Assembly: GCA_910574185.1 (NCBI GenBank)
Contig: CAJSZQ010000001.1
Span: forward strand, 186,001-250,000
Direction: 5' to 3'
Origin: Lachnospiraceae bacterium
GTDB taxonomy: Bacteria; Bacillota; Clostridia; Lachnospirales; Lachnospiraceae
Length of the DNA: 64,000 bases
Below are positions 47,423 to 55,649 of the stretch, in pieces. The notes beneath the pieces are model-generated. The model had not been told where the DNA came from. It did no database searches and worked only from the letters and a program-made list of their open reading frames with translations. The position numbers and the translations under genes were made by a program. Numbering within the stretch: the first letter of the stretch is position 1; the number at the start of each line of letters is the position of its first letter.

Positions 47423-47689
47423 ATAGTAAAATCAGAACTAATTGAGGAAACATGGAAAACCCTTAGAAAAGATATTGAAAAAAACAAAGTCGAATGCATA
47501 ATTAATACTTTCATAAATATTTTGGGAAATGAAATCAGAAACGGACATATAGTCAAAATTGAAGGATTAGGAAGATTTCGTCCCTATAATAAAACATATG
47601 TAAAAAAAGACATTAACACTGATGAATCAAGAAGGTTTGAAAACGTAAGACAGGTAAGTTTTGTGCCCAGTGCTAAAATCAAATCATAA
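47423..47689 (+). CDS. HU/IHF-type DNA-binding protein with apparent AUA start
   Basis: 88 residues (ATA-VKSELIEETWKTLRKDIEKN). 'GHIVKIEGLGRFRPYNKTYV' (about 44-63) and the end 'VRQVSFVPSAKIKS' are the arm and tail of the HU fold. No ATG, GTG or TTG is in frame before the conserved part; the frame opens just after TAA, with AAAGAGG placed 9-10 nt before ATA at 47423. Either AUA is the start, or translation begins at the nearby GTG (47413) with a frameshift, or the sequence has an error. Confidence 0.6.
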   Translation: MVKSELIEETWKTLRKDIEKNKVECIINTFINILGNEIRNGHIVKIEGLGRFRPYNKTYVKKDINTDESRRFENVRQVSFVPSAKIKS

Positions 47690-47816
47690 ATTTATCATTT
47701 TCCCCTACTTACAGGTATTAGCAAAATTTCGTTAAAGAGAGTCTCACCAATATAGACCAATATAAAACAAACAGAAACAATTAAGTATATATTAAACCAT
47801 AAAAGGAGTATCGAAT

Positions 47817-48449
47817 ATGAGAAAAATCAGCATTACAGAAGCACTTAACGAATTAAAATTATATGACTCAAAAATTATGAAGGCAATTGGAAATGCTAAA
47901 TTCTGCGGAGCGTCTAAAAGGTCCTCAGATAAAGTCGGAGTTATTAAAAAGGAAAACTTTGATGAGCGTGCAAAAGCTTCCTATCAATCTATTACTGATT
48001 TGATAGCAAATAGAAATGAATTAAAATCAGCTATTGTAAAATCTAATGCAGAAACTGTGATTGCTGTAAATGGGAAATCAATGACCAGAGCTGAAGGCAT
48101 TGAACGAAAAAATTCTATTGAATACGAAGAAGAACTTCTTACTGAAATGAAAAGACAGTATGCAGCCTCTACTGCCACAGTTGAAAAGGAAAATAAGAAG
48201 GTCGATGCTAAAGTGGATGAACTTATTGCGACGCTTGTAGGAAAAGACTCTGATAAAAAATTGAATAAGGATGATCAGGAAGCTGTTGAAAGGCCTTACC
48301 GTTCAAAAAATGAATGGGAATTTATTGACCCTATTGGAATATATGATGAGATATTAAAATTAGAAGCAGATATCGACGGATTTAAAACTAATATTGATTC
48401 TCAGTTAGTATTGAGTAATGCCACAAGTTTTATTGAAGTTAATTTCTAA
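47817..48449 (+). CDS. Coiled-coil phage protein of unknown function
   Basis: 210 residues (MRKISITEALNELKLYDSKI). Long charged helices ('DLIANRNELKSAIVKSNAET', 'RKNSIEYEEELLTEMKRQYA') suggest a coiled coil; the C-terminal part has 'YDEILKLEADIDGFKTNIDS'. Such proteins occur in Firmicutes phages and are sometimes seen near tRNA genes. AAAGGAG lies just upstream of ATG. Function unknown. Confidence 0.6.
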   Translation: MRKISITEALNELKLYDSKIMKAIGNAKFCGASKRSSDKVGVIKKENFDERAKASYQSITDLIANRNELKSAIVKSNAETVIAVNGKSMTRAEGIERKNSIEYEEELLTEMKRQYAASTATVEKENKKVDAKVDELIATLVGKDSDKKLNKDDQEAVERPYRSKNEWEFIDPIGIYDEILKLEADIDGFKTNIDSQLVLSNATSFIEVNF

Positions 48450-48889
48450 ATTTTGAATTATATTGTAGCTATTACGGAAACCTAAAACTTACATCCTGTC
48501 GCCTATGCGGGACATCATAGGCAGAAGAAAAAGTTTAATGCTTTGAAAACATCATAATAGATTATCAAGTATAAAATCTATTTACATATAAATATTTGGT
48601 ATGTAAAAATACATTGGTGATAAAAGTTCAAAATTCAGCATTTAAAACTTAAAATTCTTTTGTTAAAACTCTTCTTTGTAAAATTTAAAATAAAATTATT
48701 AAAATTCGATAAAACCCTCTTAGCAGGTTTCAAACGAGTTATGTAATTGTCGTATAGGTTTTACCAGAGGCAGTAGTAGTTACAAAATTTAATATTTGAA
48801 ATTACTAATTTTCTTATATTCATTTCTAATGTAGGCGGCGATGCTGAAATTCTGGCAGTATCGTCGTCTATATCTTTTATGCATTTTAA
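48450..48889 (+). other. Noncoding stretch with hairpins
   Basis: No gene of note. Around 48495-48530 CCTGTCGCCTATGCGGG-ACATCATAGGCAG gives an imperfect stem; 48838-48876 GGCGGCGATGCTG pairs with CAGTATCGTCGTC around AAATTCT, followed by TATATCTTTT, which looks like a terminator just before the tRNA-Asn. Confidence 0.5.
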
Positions 48890-48960
48890 TGGTGTATAGT
48901 TCAATGGCAGAACACGCGACTGTTAATCGTGGAATGTAAGTTCAATTCTTACTACACCAG
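48890..48960 (+). tRNA. tRNA-Asn (GTT)
   Basis: Acceptor TGGTGTA with TACACCA, D arm GTTC/GAAC, anticodon stem CGCGA/TCGTG with loop CTGTTAA (anticodon GTT, T33), T arm GTAAG TTCAATT CTTAC. The short variable loop is acceptable. It reads AAC/AAT, frequent codons in the AT-rich block. Confidence 0.85.
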
Positions 48961-49031
48961 TTACTCTTTTTAATAAGAGAATTTATTTGAAAGCGAGTTG
49001 AAAGACAATAATTAAAATAACGAAACGTGAG

Positions 49032-49178
49032 ATGGAATACTTAAGAAGTAAAGGTGTTGGTTTTGGTGAAGGTGGAATTATGCATTCTACGGCCAGACAT
49101 CGCAGAAATTATTGGTGTACTGAGTCAGGATATTGTATGTCACTACTAAACCGATATAGAAAAAGCGTTATTACGTAG
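49032..49178 (+). CDS. Small hypothetical protein
   Basis: 48 residues from ATG at 49032 (MEYLRSKGVGFGEGGIMHST). The frame continues upstream as IIKITKRE without a normal start codon, so a longer form beginning at an ATA or ATT is possible. It reads 'ARHRRNYWCTESGYCMSLLN' then 'RYRKS'. Resembles short phage proteins beginning with ITKREMEYL. Function unknown. Confidence 0.4.
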   Translation: MEYLRSKGVGFGEGGIMHSTARHRRNYWCTESGYCMSLLNRYRKSVIT

Positions 49179-49187
49179 TCCCTGCCT

Positions 49188-49487
49188 ATGGACAGAATCG
49201 AGTATAAAGGGTACTACATTGACAAGACTAAAACAGGTTATCGAATCTCAAAACAATCCGATATTTCTATTCATACACACCTGCGTAACCTATCTCCCTC
49301 TTATAAACTGATTGATAATGTTATAAATAAACATATTCCCAACCGATGCGGATTGTACTATTTAGAATCCCATATTCGAGTTGCCAATGATGAGGAATAT
49401 AAAAAGAAATTACAAGATTATTATGATGTAAAAGTTAATAAAGGAAAGAAACAATTTTACTATAATTCAAATAAGAAAAAATTTTAA
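49188..49487 (+). CDS. Small hypothetical protein
   Basis: 99 residues (MDRIEYKGYYIDKTKTGYRI). N-terminal strands 'IEYKGYYIDKTKTGYRI' followed by 'THLRNLSPSYKLIDNVINKH' and 'CGLYYLESHIRVANDEEYKK'. A small phage protein common in AT-rich gut phages; function unknown. Lysine-rich C-terminus. Confidence 0.6.
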   Translation: MDRIEYKGYYIDKTKTGYRISKQSDISIHTHLRNLSPSYKLIDNVINKHIPNRCGLYYLESHIRVANDEEYKKKLQDYYDVKVNKGKKQFYYNSNKKKF

Positions 49488-49527
49488 GGATGATTTTTAA
49501 AAAATATATAACGAAAGGATTCTGACA

Positions 49528-49737
49528 ATGAAAAATTTTACATATAAAAAGACTGAGACAACTTCTATGAAAGTAATTGGTATTCTCGACACTGACCGAA
49601 TGACTATTGATGTAGATGGTGATGAAAAGAGCCTTGCTACTCTTCTATCTGATTTTAATTGCGGCGAAATTGAAATCAATATTAAGACAAAAAGCGAAGA
49701 AGATTTGGTTGAGCCAGAAGATGTTGAAGAAGAATAA
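49528..49737 (+). CDS. Small acidic hypothetical protein
   Basis: 69 residues (MKNFTYKKTETTSMKVIGIL). Beta-rich start, then 'TDRMTIDVDGDEKSLATLLS' and a strongly acidic tail (EEDLVEPEDVEEE). Ribosome site GAAAGGA precedes ATG. Ends 3 bp before the phosphoesterase gene. Function unknown. Confidence 0.6.
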   Translation: MKNFTYKKTETTSMKVIGILDTDRMTIDVDGDEKSLATLLSDFNCGEIEINIKTKSEEDLVEPEDVEEE

Positions 49738-49739
49738 AG

Positions 49740-50723
49740 GTGGTGGCTACCATTATTGATTTACATAGACTAGAAAATGAAGATCCAATGGCATGGCAAA
49801 TTCGGTGCTGTCTTTCCAAAAGACGCAAAGAAACAGACATGGACTGGATTGAAATTCGTGATATGCTTGGATTGGATATTACACCAGATCAGCTTCGTAA
49901 ACAAGCGGTTGGTTATGAAGAATATGATAATTATATACATAGTTTCAATTCTGTTGTCACTTCTATTCTATCAATATCTGATTTACATTATCCGTTTGCA
50001 AAGCCGTTAGAAACATTTGAAGATTATATTGGTAAAATTGATATTCTTCAGTTAAATGGAGACATTCTGGATTGTATGCAATTATCTCGCTTTAATAAAA
50101 CATATCGTATATCCCCTATTGAAGAAATAATTAACGGTAGACAATATATTATTGATTTAATTGAACTGATTAAACCAAAGAAAGTATTAGTGAATCATGG
50201 TAATCATGAACTTCGTATGGGACAATATCTTGCTAAAAATTTAGATAATGAATTGCAAGAGTTGATGCCCGAAACAGCGTTTGATTATATTTTTTTAGAT
50301 GGATTTACCCATTATGATAGAAAGACAAAAGCAAAAATAAAATATGCTCCATTATGCGAAGTATTTAATGATATTGAAATCGAATACACTGGAACTTGGT
50401 ATTCTCAATATAAAAATGTTTTGTTTTGTCATCCTAAGACTTATACAAGCAGTCTATTAAAAACCGCTGAAAAAGCTCTATACTGGTTCAGAAATGAGGG
50501 TTTTGATTTTAAAGTACTTGTTATGAGTCATACACATAGAGTTGGTTCATATAAAATTGGTAACAGTATGATCTATGAACAAGGTTGTTGCTGTGAAACC
50601 AATAAAATGCGCTACAATGATGGACAACTTGTAAATTCACAAAAAGAGGGATTTATGTACATTGGTCTTGATAAAAGCGGACATATAATTGAGGATAAAA
50701 CAAAAATTATTACATTAAATTGA
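49740..50723 (+). CDS. Calcineurin-like metallophosphoesterase
   Basis: 327 residues with all metal motifs: 'ISDLHYPF' (about 81-88), 'LQLNGDILDC' (about 103-112), 'VLVNHGNHELRMG' (about 151-163) and 'LVMSHTHRVGSYK' (about 258-270). It starts at one of two GTG codons (49740 or 49743), directly after the upstream stop. Phage enzymes of this superfamily include nucleases (SbcD-like) and phosphatases; the approximate size fits either. Adjacent to the DUF5659-like gene. Confidence 0.8.
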   Translation: MVATIIDLHRLENEDPMAWQIRCCLSKRRKETDMDWIEIRDMLGLDITPDQLRKQAVGYEEYDNYIHSFNSVVTSILSISDLHYPFAKPLETFEDYIGKIDILQLNGDILDCMQLSRFNKTYRISPIEEIINGRQYIIDLIELIKPKKVLVNHGNHELRMGQYLAKNLDNELQELMPETAFDYIFLDGFTHYDRKTKAKIKYAPLCEVFNDIEIEYTGTWYSQYKNVLFCHPKTYTSSLLKTAEKALYWFRNEGFDFKVLVMSHTHRVGSYKIGNSMIYEQGCCCETNKMRYNDGQLVNSQKEGFMYIGLDKSGHIIEDKTKIITLN

Positions 50724-50733
50724 GGTAAATTAT

Positions 50734-50907
50734 ATGGATGTTGAATTATATTGTTGTTACTCTCTTCCACTTCGTAATTTTCTTTATATAAATGGATTGA
50801 GATATAAGTTGGCAGCATTGAATCCAAATAACAAAAAACTATTTTGGGTTTACACAAAAAATGAAAAGTTAGACGAATTATTAGATAGGTGGTCTGCGAA
50901 TAAGTAG
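50734..50907 (+). CDS. DUF5659-like small protein
   Basis: 57 residues (MDVELYCCYSLPLRNFLYIN). The pattern 'YSLPLRNFLYINGLRYKLAA' and 'LNPNNKKLFWVYTKNEKLDE' matches DUF5659, a small phage family of unknown function that reads as a single compact domain. GAGGTAAATTAT precedes the ATG. Confidence 0.6.
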   Translation: MDVELYCCYSLPLRNFLYINGLRYKLAALNPNNKKLFWVYTKNEKLDELLDRWSANK

Positions 50908-50960
50908 ATCGCCTTTTCTAATGGAGAAATATATTATGTAAAAATATTGGAGGTTGCTAT

Positions 50961-51863
50961 ATGGAAAAAGAGAAAATATGTGGTATTTATTGTTTTAAAA
51001 ATTTAATAAATGGCAAAAGATATATTGGTTCATCTTGTGATATTTATAGCCGATGGTATGTACATAAAAATATGTTAAATAAGAATAAACATTATAATGA
51101 ACATTTACAACGTACATGGAACAAATATGGAAAAAATAATTTTCTGTTTTTAATTATAGAAAAATGTAATAGAGAATCATTATTTAATAGAGAACAATAT
51201 TGGATAGATAAGTTACAAGTAATAGATGATTTATATGGTTATAATAAGGCACCTGTAGCTGGAGTTGCCAATATGGGAAATGCAACACACAAACAACTAA
51301 TTGATGGAAAGTTTTCTATTACTGAAAATCAATTTAATGATGTGATTAGTTATTTGGAAAATACAGATATTAGTATTGTAAAAATTGCAGATATAACAAA
51401 TGTAAGCAAACATACCATTTATAAAATTTATTCTAAGTCAATATATAATGATCTAATAAAAAATATTGATTTTATTCCACGAAAAGTTAATTGTGAATAC
51501 AATGGGCACACAGTGATTTCTAGGTCGGATGCTGAAAATGTAATTTCTTTATTACTAAGCGGTAAAACAGTATATGAAATTGTAAAATGTACTGGAATAA
51601 AACGGCAAACAATTTCAGATATAAAGAATAAGCACTCTTGGGTTGAATTAACAAAAGATATTATTTTTCCAAAACCAAAGACTAAGAGACCTACAAAATT
51701 GCAGAAAATATCACAATTTACAAAAGATGGAATATTTATTAAAACTTTTGACAGTTTTTCTGATGCCGTTAAAGAATTAGATTTACCAACAATGTCTGGA
51801 TTATATCAATGTTGTGCTGGTAATCAAAAAACAGCTTATGGATATACATGGAAGTTTGCATAA
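50961..51863 (+). CDS. GIY-YIG homing endonuclease
   Basis: 300 residues. GIY-YIG domain at the start: 'GIYCFKNLINGKRYIGSSCD' (about 7-26), catalytic Arg in 'SRWYVHK', and 'NREQYWIDKLQVID' with the Glu. Downstream are two DNA-binding parts: helix-turn-helix units ('VKIADITNVSKHTIYKIY', 'YEIVKCTGIKRQTISDIK') and a C-terminal NUMOD1-like unit 'DSFSDAVKELDLPTMSGLYQ'. This is the architecture of free-standing homing endonucleases. It sits between the DUF5659-like gene and a gene remnant, so it probably inserted there. Confidence 0.85.
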   Translation: MEKEKICGIYCFKNLINGKRYIGSSCDIYSRWYVHKNMLNKNKHYNEHLQRTWNKYGKNNFLFLIIEKCNRESLFNREQYWIDKLQVIDDLYGYNKAPVAGVANMGNATHKQLIDGKFSITENQFNDVISYLENTDISIVKIADITNVSKHTIYKIYSKSIYNDLIKNIDFIPRKVNCEYNGHTVISRSDAENVISLLLSGKTVYEIVKCTGIKRQTISDIKNKHSWVELTKDIIFPKPKTKRPTKLQKISQFTKDGIFIKTFDSFSDAVKELDLPTMSGLYQCCAGNQKTAYGYTWKFA

Positions 51864-51966
51864 TGAATATACCAGACAAAAAAGATTAACTGGGAAACCT
51901 TCGCAAACTGTATTGGTTGTTAACGAAAAAGGTATTAAATGTTGTTATCCTATTGAATTGGGATAA
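51862..51966 (+). pseudogene. Gene fragment after the homing endonuclease
   Basis: An open frame without start codon reads NEYTRQKRLTGKPSQTVLVV and on to CCYPIELG, then stops. It is in a different frame from the endonuclease. It looks like the 3' end of an interrupted gene whose 5' part may lie before the insertion. The identity is unknown. Confidence 0.4.
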
Positions 51967-52070
51967 AAATATTATTTATGGCAAAATAAAGCAGGTATGA
52001 ATGACCTGCTTATTATATTGGCTGACAAAGCCATAAACAAATATGTGTAATTGTACGCCGTAAGGGCAAT

Positions 52071-52099
52071 GGAGAGTATGTATATTATTACTACTCTCC
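52071..52099 (+). terminator. GGAGAGTA hairpin, copy 1
   Basis: GGAGAGTA and TACTCTCC pair around TGTATATTATTAC, followed by TATTTTGA. Two more hairpins of the same kind lie before tRNA genes at 55248 and 56142. Confidence 0.65.
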
Positions 52100-52167
52100 T
52101 ATTTTGATGTCTCGAAAAAACTATAATATTCGGGACAAATATCTGAAATTGAAAGGAATATAAAAAT

Positions 52168-52443
52168 ATGAATAAAATAGACATGATTAAGGCTGTTGCC
52201 TCTGAGTCAAATGTTACAAACAAAGTAGCTGAAGAAGTTATGGCAGCTTATGAAAAACTGGTACTTCGTGTACTTACAGAAAATAAGGATGAGAAGGTTC
52301 CTCTCCCTGGACTGGGAAATTTTTCAGTTAAACATGTTTCTGAGAGAAGCGGTGTTTCAGCTCTTGGCGATAAGAAACCATGGACAAAGCCTGCCCATGA
52401 CGAATTAAAATTCACTATTTCAAGATCCGTACGTGAATTGTAA
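52168..52443 (+). CDS. HU/IHF-like DNA-binding protein
   Basis: 91 residues. Standard HU pattern: 'MIKAVASESNVTNKVAEEVM' (helices), 'DEKVPLPGLGNFSVKHVSER' (about 47-66) and a conserved end 'KPAHDELKFTISRSVREL'. It probably bends DNA for recombination or packaging. This is the second HU-type gene of the right block. Confidence 0.85.
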   Translation: MNKIDMIKAVASESNVTNKVAEEVMAAYEKLVLRVLTENKDEKVPLPGLGNFSVKHVSERSGVSALGDKKPWTKPAHDELKFTISRSVREL

Positions 52444-52464
52444 TCAGATTGGCGGTGAATAGCT

Positions 52465-52611
52465 TTGTATAATGAAATTGTAAAATCTGTTGATTTAACA
52501 GATAATGAGATAGATATTCTTAAAGAACTGCTCTCCTATCGTTTGGATGAGTGTGTATCTGTTGGCGAGGAAATCACTGTGAAGGAGTTACTTGAGAAGC
52601 TGGAAAATTGA
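52465..52611 (+). CDS. Small hypothetical protein (TTG start)
   Basis: 48 codons from TTG at 52465 with GGCGGTG upstream: LYNEIVKSVDLTDNEIDILK. Acidic and helical ('RLDECVSVGEEITVKELLEK'). Lies just before a terminator and after the HU gene, so it is probably co-transcribed with it. Function unknown. Confidence 0.45.
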   Translation: MYNEIVKSVDLTDNEIDILKELLSYRLDECVSVGEEITVKELLEKLEN

Positions 52612-52645
52612 ATTAATAGCATTTGATACTTGACCAGAGCTTTAT

Positions 52646-52684
52646 AAGGCTTACATTCAAAAAAGAGTGTAAGTCTTTTTTGTT
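52646..52684 (+). terminator. Intrinsic terminator
   Basis: GGCTTACATTC pairs with GAGTGTAAGTC around AAAAAA, then TTTTTTG. It ends the HU operon. Confidence 0.8.
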
Positions 52685-52797
52685 TAGAGAAATATATAGT
52701 GTAAATAATTTATGGTCTGTCAGTTAGACAGGTAAAGAGAATTACAAGGGTATTTCTTATCTCTACCTTCAATTTGAAGAAAAATTGGAGGAAATAT

Positions 52798-53493
52798 ATG
52801 AACGAAATTATAAAAGTAAATTATGAAACAGATGAACCGACAGTATCGGCAAGGGACTTGTATAAAGCACTAGAAATTTCATCAAGATTCAGTAGATGGT
52901 TTGACACAAACAAGGAATTATTTACTGAAGGTGAAGATTATAACAAGTGTACATCAAGTACGGTTGTTAATAATGGTGCAATAAGGGAATTGGAAGATTA
53001 TAAGATTTCAGTTTTAATGGCTAAACATTTAGCTCTTATGTCAAGAACAGAAAAAGGAAAAATAATAAGAAATTATCTTATTGATTTAGAAAAAGCATGG
53101 AATACGCCAGAGCAAGTAATGGCTCGTGCATTAAAACTTGCAGATAAAACAATAAGAAATCTTGAATTAACCATTGAAGAACAACGTCCTCTTGTAGATT
53201 TTGCAAATAAAGTTTCTGATAGCAGTAATCTTATTGATATGGGTAAAATGGCAAAATTGTTAAAAGATGAGCATATTAATATTGGTCGTAACAGATTATT
53301 TGATTGGTTAAGAAGAAAAGAAATATTAATGAAAAATAATATGCCATATCAAAGATATATTGATGGTGGTTATTTTCAAGTTAAAGAATCTGTATATGAA
53401 ACTCCATATGGTTCTAAGACTCAGCAAACAACATACGTTACGGGACGAGGACAAATATACATAACTGAAAAATTAAGAAAAGAATACAAATAA
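52798..53493 (+). CDS. AntA/KilAC-type phage antirepressor
   Basis: 231 residues from ATG at 52798 after GGAGG. N-terminal AntA-like domain: 'PTVSARDLYKALEISSRFSR' (about 13-32), 'FTEGEDYNKCTSSTVVNNGA' and 'AKHLALMSRTEKGKIIRNYL' (about 79-98). C-terminal KilAC-like domain: 'MGKMAKLLKDEHINIGRNRL' (about 154-173), 'DWLRRKEILMKNNMPYQRYI' and 'TYVTGRGQIYITEKLRKEYK'. Such proteins counter the phage repressor and promote lytic growth. A terminator separates it from upstream genes, so it has its own promoter. Confidence 0.8.
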   Translation: MNEIIKVNYETDEPTVSARDLYKALEISSRFSRWFDTNKELFTEGEDYNKCTSSTVVNNGAIRELEDYKISVLMAKHLALMSRTEKGKIIRNYLIDLEKAWNTPEQVMARALKLADKTIRNLELTIEEQRPLVDFANKVSDSSNLIDMGKMAKLLKDEHINIGRNRLFDWLRRKEILMKNNMPYQRYIDGGYFQVKESVYETPYGSKTQQTTYVTGRGQIYITEKLRKEYK

Positions 53494-53583
53494 TATTTGT
53501 ATAGAGATTATATTGGCGGTGTAAGTAGCCAGTCAACTTGTGGTGTGACAAGTTACTTATTGGACGGAAGGAAGTGAGATTAT

Positions 53584-54537
53584 ATGGCAGAACGCAGTAA
53601 ACGAATTTGTCTTTATGATAAAGAAAAGGTAAAACAGATAAATCCGGAAACATTAAAATTATTTCAAAAATATCAAATAGATATGTCAATTCGTGATTTG
53701 TCTCCAAATAGCATAAAGCAATATACATCAGATTTATACCAATGGTTTGTGTATATGTATGATAATCAATTCAATTTATCTGTATTGGAAGCTACGGACG
53801 ATGACCTAAATGAATATTTCTATTTTAGAAAGCAGGAAGGAAATAATGTAGCAAGGCAAAGGCGTGTCATGTCTTCTATATCAGCCTTCTATAAATTTTT
53901 GAGAAAAAAGAAATTAATAAAGGAATCTCCTACTGAGTTTTTGGAACGTCCAAAACAAGGGCAACCCGTTATAAAGCAAACTTTCTTAAATGTAGAACAG
54001 GTAAACAAATTACGAGAAAAATTAACAGAATATGGAAATATCCAACTCCAGGCATATATTTTCTTTGGATTATCTACTATGGCAAGGGTTAATGCTATGG
54101 CTCATTTAAGATGGGAACAGGTTGATCTAGACGAAAGAACTTGTATAGACGTACTTGAAAAAGAAGGTAAGATTGTAGATTTATATTTTTCTCAAGAAGT
54201 TGAAGAACTTTTAAGAAGAATGAAATCAGAACGTGAAGAAAAACAAATTAATGATTTTGGATGGGTATGGTATACACCATATATTACAGAAGAAGAATGT
54301 ATTAATAATGGAACTCTTAATGATTGGTGTAAAAAGGCAGGGGAAATGATTGGAATTTCCACGCTTCATAATCATGATCTGAGACACAGTGGATCTAATA
54401 TACTCAAAGAACTAGGAATGGATATTCAGGATATTGCTGAACTTTTACATCACGAAAGTACAGAAACCACAATTAAGCATTACTTAACCGTTAATAAGAA
54501 AAAAGTCAAAGACAATAAGGATAAATTTGTCTTTTAA
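53584..54537 (+). CDS. int: Tyrosine recombinase (integrase)
   Basis: 317 residues. N-terminal SAM-like DNA-binding part ('DLSPNSIKQYTSDLYQWFVY') and catalytic domain with Arg in 'LSTMARVNAMAHLRW' (about 163-177), His-x-x-Arg in 'HNHDLRHSGSNILKELGM' (about 262-279), His in 'ELLHHESTETTIKHY' and the Tyr nucleophile in 'IKHYLTVNKK' (about 297-306). It is close to XerC-like phage integrases. The Arg I context 'MARVNA' differs from the common 'GLRISE'. It suggests a temperate phage with attachment sites nearby, which I could not identify. Confidence 0.85.
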   Translation: MAERSKRICLYDKEKVKQINPETLKLFQKYQIDMSIRDLSPNSIKQYTSDLYQWFVYMYDNQFNLSVLEATDDDLNEYFYFRKQEGNNVARQRRVMSSISAFYKFLRKKKLIKESPTEFLERPKQGQPVIKQTFLNVEQVNKLREKLTEYGNIQLQAYIFFGLSTMARVNAMAHLRWEQVDLDERTCIDVLEKEGKIVDLYFSQEVEELLRRMKSEREEKQINDFGWVWYTPYITEEECINNGTLNDWCKKAGEMIGISTLHNHDLRHSGSNILKELGMDIQDIAELLHHESTETTIKHYLTVNKKKVKDNKDKFVF

Positions 54538-54629
54538 CTAACAGGGTCCCAATTTCAAGTTGATATTTATGGTATCTAAATAAAATAGTCATAAATTCAT
54601 AAAATTGCATTAACATCCCTAACTGCCCG

Positions 54630-54658
54630 TTGACAACATACATAAAATACTTTAAGAT
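54630..54658 (+). promoter_or_regulatory. Sigma-70-type promoter, possible antitoxin RNA
   Basis: TTGACA, 17 bp, TAAGAT, followed by AAT. It would start an RNA at about 54666 running to the shared terminator at 54753-54800, antisense to the 3' end of the small toxin-like gene. Confidence 0.6.
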
Positions 54659-54752
54659 AATAGATGTAGAAAGTAATTCTACAATAAAACAAGCAATTAT
54701 CCGTTGACGGTTTGAGCCTATATGTGGGGTATTGGCTAATAAATGAATATTA

Positions 54753-54800
54753 ACACAAAAATAACCGCTTATATTTTACTCATGGCGGTTATTTTTGTGT
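54753..54800. terminator. Bidirectional terminator with 16-bp perfect stem
   Basis: ACACAAAAATAACCGC and GCGGTTATTTTTGTGT are exact complements around TTATATTTTACTCATG. T runs follow on both strands. The stop codon of the minus-strand small gene lies inside. Confidence 0.85.
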
Positions 54801-54892
54801 CTTTTATCAAGAAATTTGACTATGTAAGCTGATATTACTCCGCTTACAATGCCAACAACTAATGGTATTGCTATCAGTTCACAAATTGTCAC
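54776..54892 (-). CDS. Small hydrophobic type I toxin-like peptide
   Basis: 38 residues from GTG at 54892, 7 nt after GGAGG. Mostly a single membrane helix ('ELIAIPLVVGIVSGVISAYI') with a basic tail (VKFLDKRHKNNRHE). Size, helix and tail match membrane toxins of type I toxin-antitoxin systems (Fst/Ldr-like). A convergent promoter on the plus strand and a shared bidirectional terminator give the usual arrangement for an antisense antitoxin RNA. The role is inferred from this layout. Confidence 0.6.
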   Translation of the reverse strand: MTICELIAIPLVVGIVSGVISAYIVKFLDKRHKNNRHE

Positions 54893-55141
54893 GTATACAC
54901 CTCCTTTCGTAGCAAGGTATCTATATAAACTGAACATTACTATCCAGACGTGACTCAAAACCGCCAACCATCCTATCTAGCCAAAATAAAATGTTGGATA
55001 ACTGCTTGTAAATATCATTCTACATAAAGTTCTATATATTGTCAAATAATTCCAAATAGAAAAACCGCATAAAGCTATAGTAAGATAATAACTGACATAG
55101 TTGCATTGATAATTCTCTCTGCTTCTGAGAGTATAATGGTG

Positions 55142-55195
55142 ATAACCGTATTGATTACGGTTGAAGGTCAGTTTCCGTTAAGCTGACCTTTAATA
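55142..55195 (+). terminator. Two consecutive hairpins, terminator-like
   Basis: ATAACCG...CGGTT (55142-55162) and AAGGTCAG...CTGACCTTT (55164-55192) follow a TATAAT (55132). Could be a short RNA with its own terminator. The rest of 54900-55277 shows no gene. Confidence 0.55.
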
Positions 55196-55247
55196 ATTAA
55201 TGAACGACTGCTTGGCGGTCTGACACTCGGAAAGACGAATCACCTCT

Positions 55248-55275
55248 GGAGAGTCTTTCGTACTCTCCTATTTTC
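55248..55275 (+). terminator. GGAGAGTA hairpin, copy 2
   Basis: GGAGAGT and ACTCTCC pair around CTTTCGT, then TATTTTCTTG, immediately before tRNA-Lys. Confidence 0.6.
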
Positions 55276-55277
55276 TT

Positions 55278-55349
55278 GCATCTGTCGCCTAGTGGTATGG
55301 CACACGACTTTTAATCGTGACAATGTGGGTTCAACTCCCATCAGATGTA
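55278..55349 (+). tRNA. tRNA-Lys (TTT)
   Basis: Acceptor GCATCTG with CAGATGT, anticodon stem CACGA/TCGTG with loop CTTTTAA (anticodon TTT), T arm GTGGG TTCAACT CCCAT. Reads AAA/AAG, very frequent in the AT-rich genes around it. Confidence 0.85.
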
Positions 55350-55391
55350 TTTGCAAAACGAGAATTATAAAAAAAGAAAGTGGGTGAAAAA

Positions 55392-55649
55392 ATGTCGGAA
55401 GTATATATAAAATATTCTGATTTCCTTAATTCTATAACTGATGAAATAACATTTGAATTATTAACGGATGTTATACTTAAACTAAAATATAATCCAGAAG
55501 CATCTTCCATTACTATCAGTATGGAAGATAAAATTACTGATAACACAGAATTACATGGAAATTTAGATTTAGACCGGCTTAATACTTTAATCAAAACATT
55601 AATCATAATTAGAAACCAAATCAAAGAATTAAAGAGAGGAGAAAATTAA
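55392..55649 (+). CDS. Small hypothetical protein
   Basis: 85 residues from ATG at 55392 (MSEVYIKYSDFLNSITDEIT). Helical with an acidic face; 'LKYNPEASSITISMEDKITD' and 'LNTLIKTLIIIRNQIKELKR'. The stop overlaps the next ATG (TAATG). Not recognised. It may work with the following gene. Confidence 0.6.
   Translation: MSEVYIKYSDFLNSITDEITFELLTDVILKLKYNPEASSITISMEDKITDNTELHGNLDLDRLNTLIKTLIIIRNQIKELKRGEN

Noticed and set aside
54900-55277. Integrase attachment site
   Set aside because: I looked for a direct repeat or tRNA end near the integrase gene but could not identify a pair within the window.
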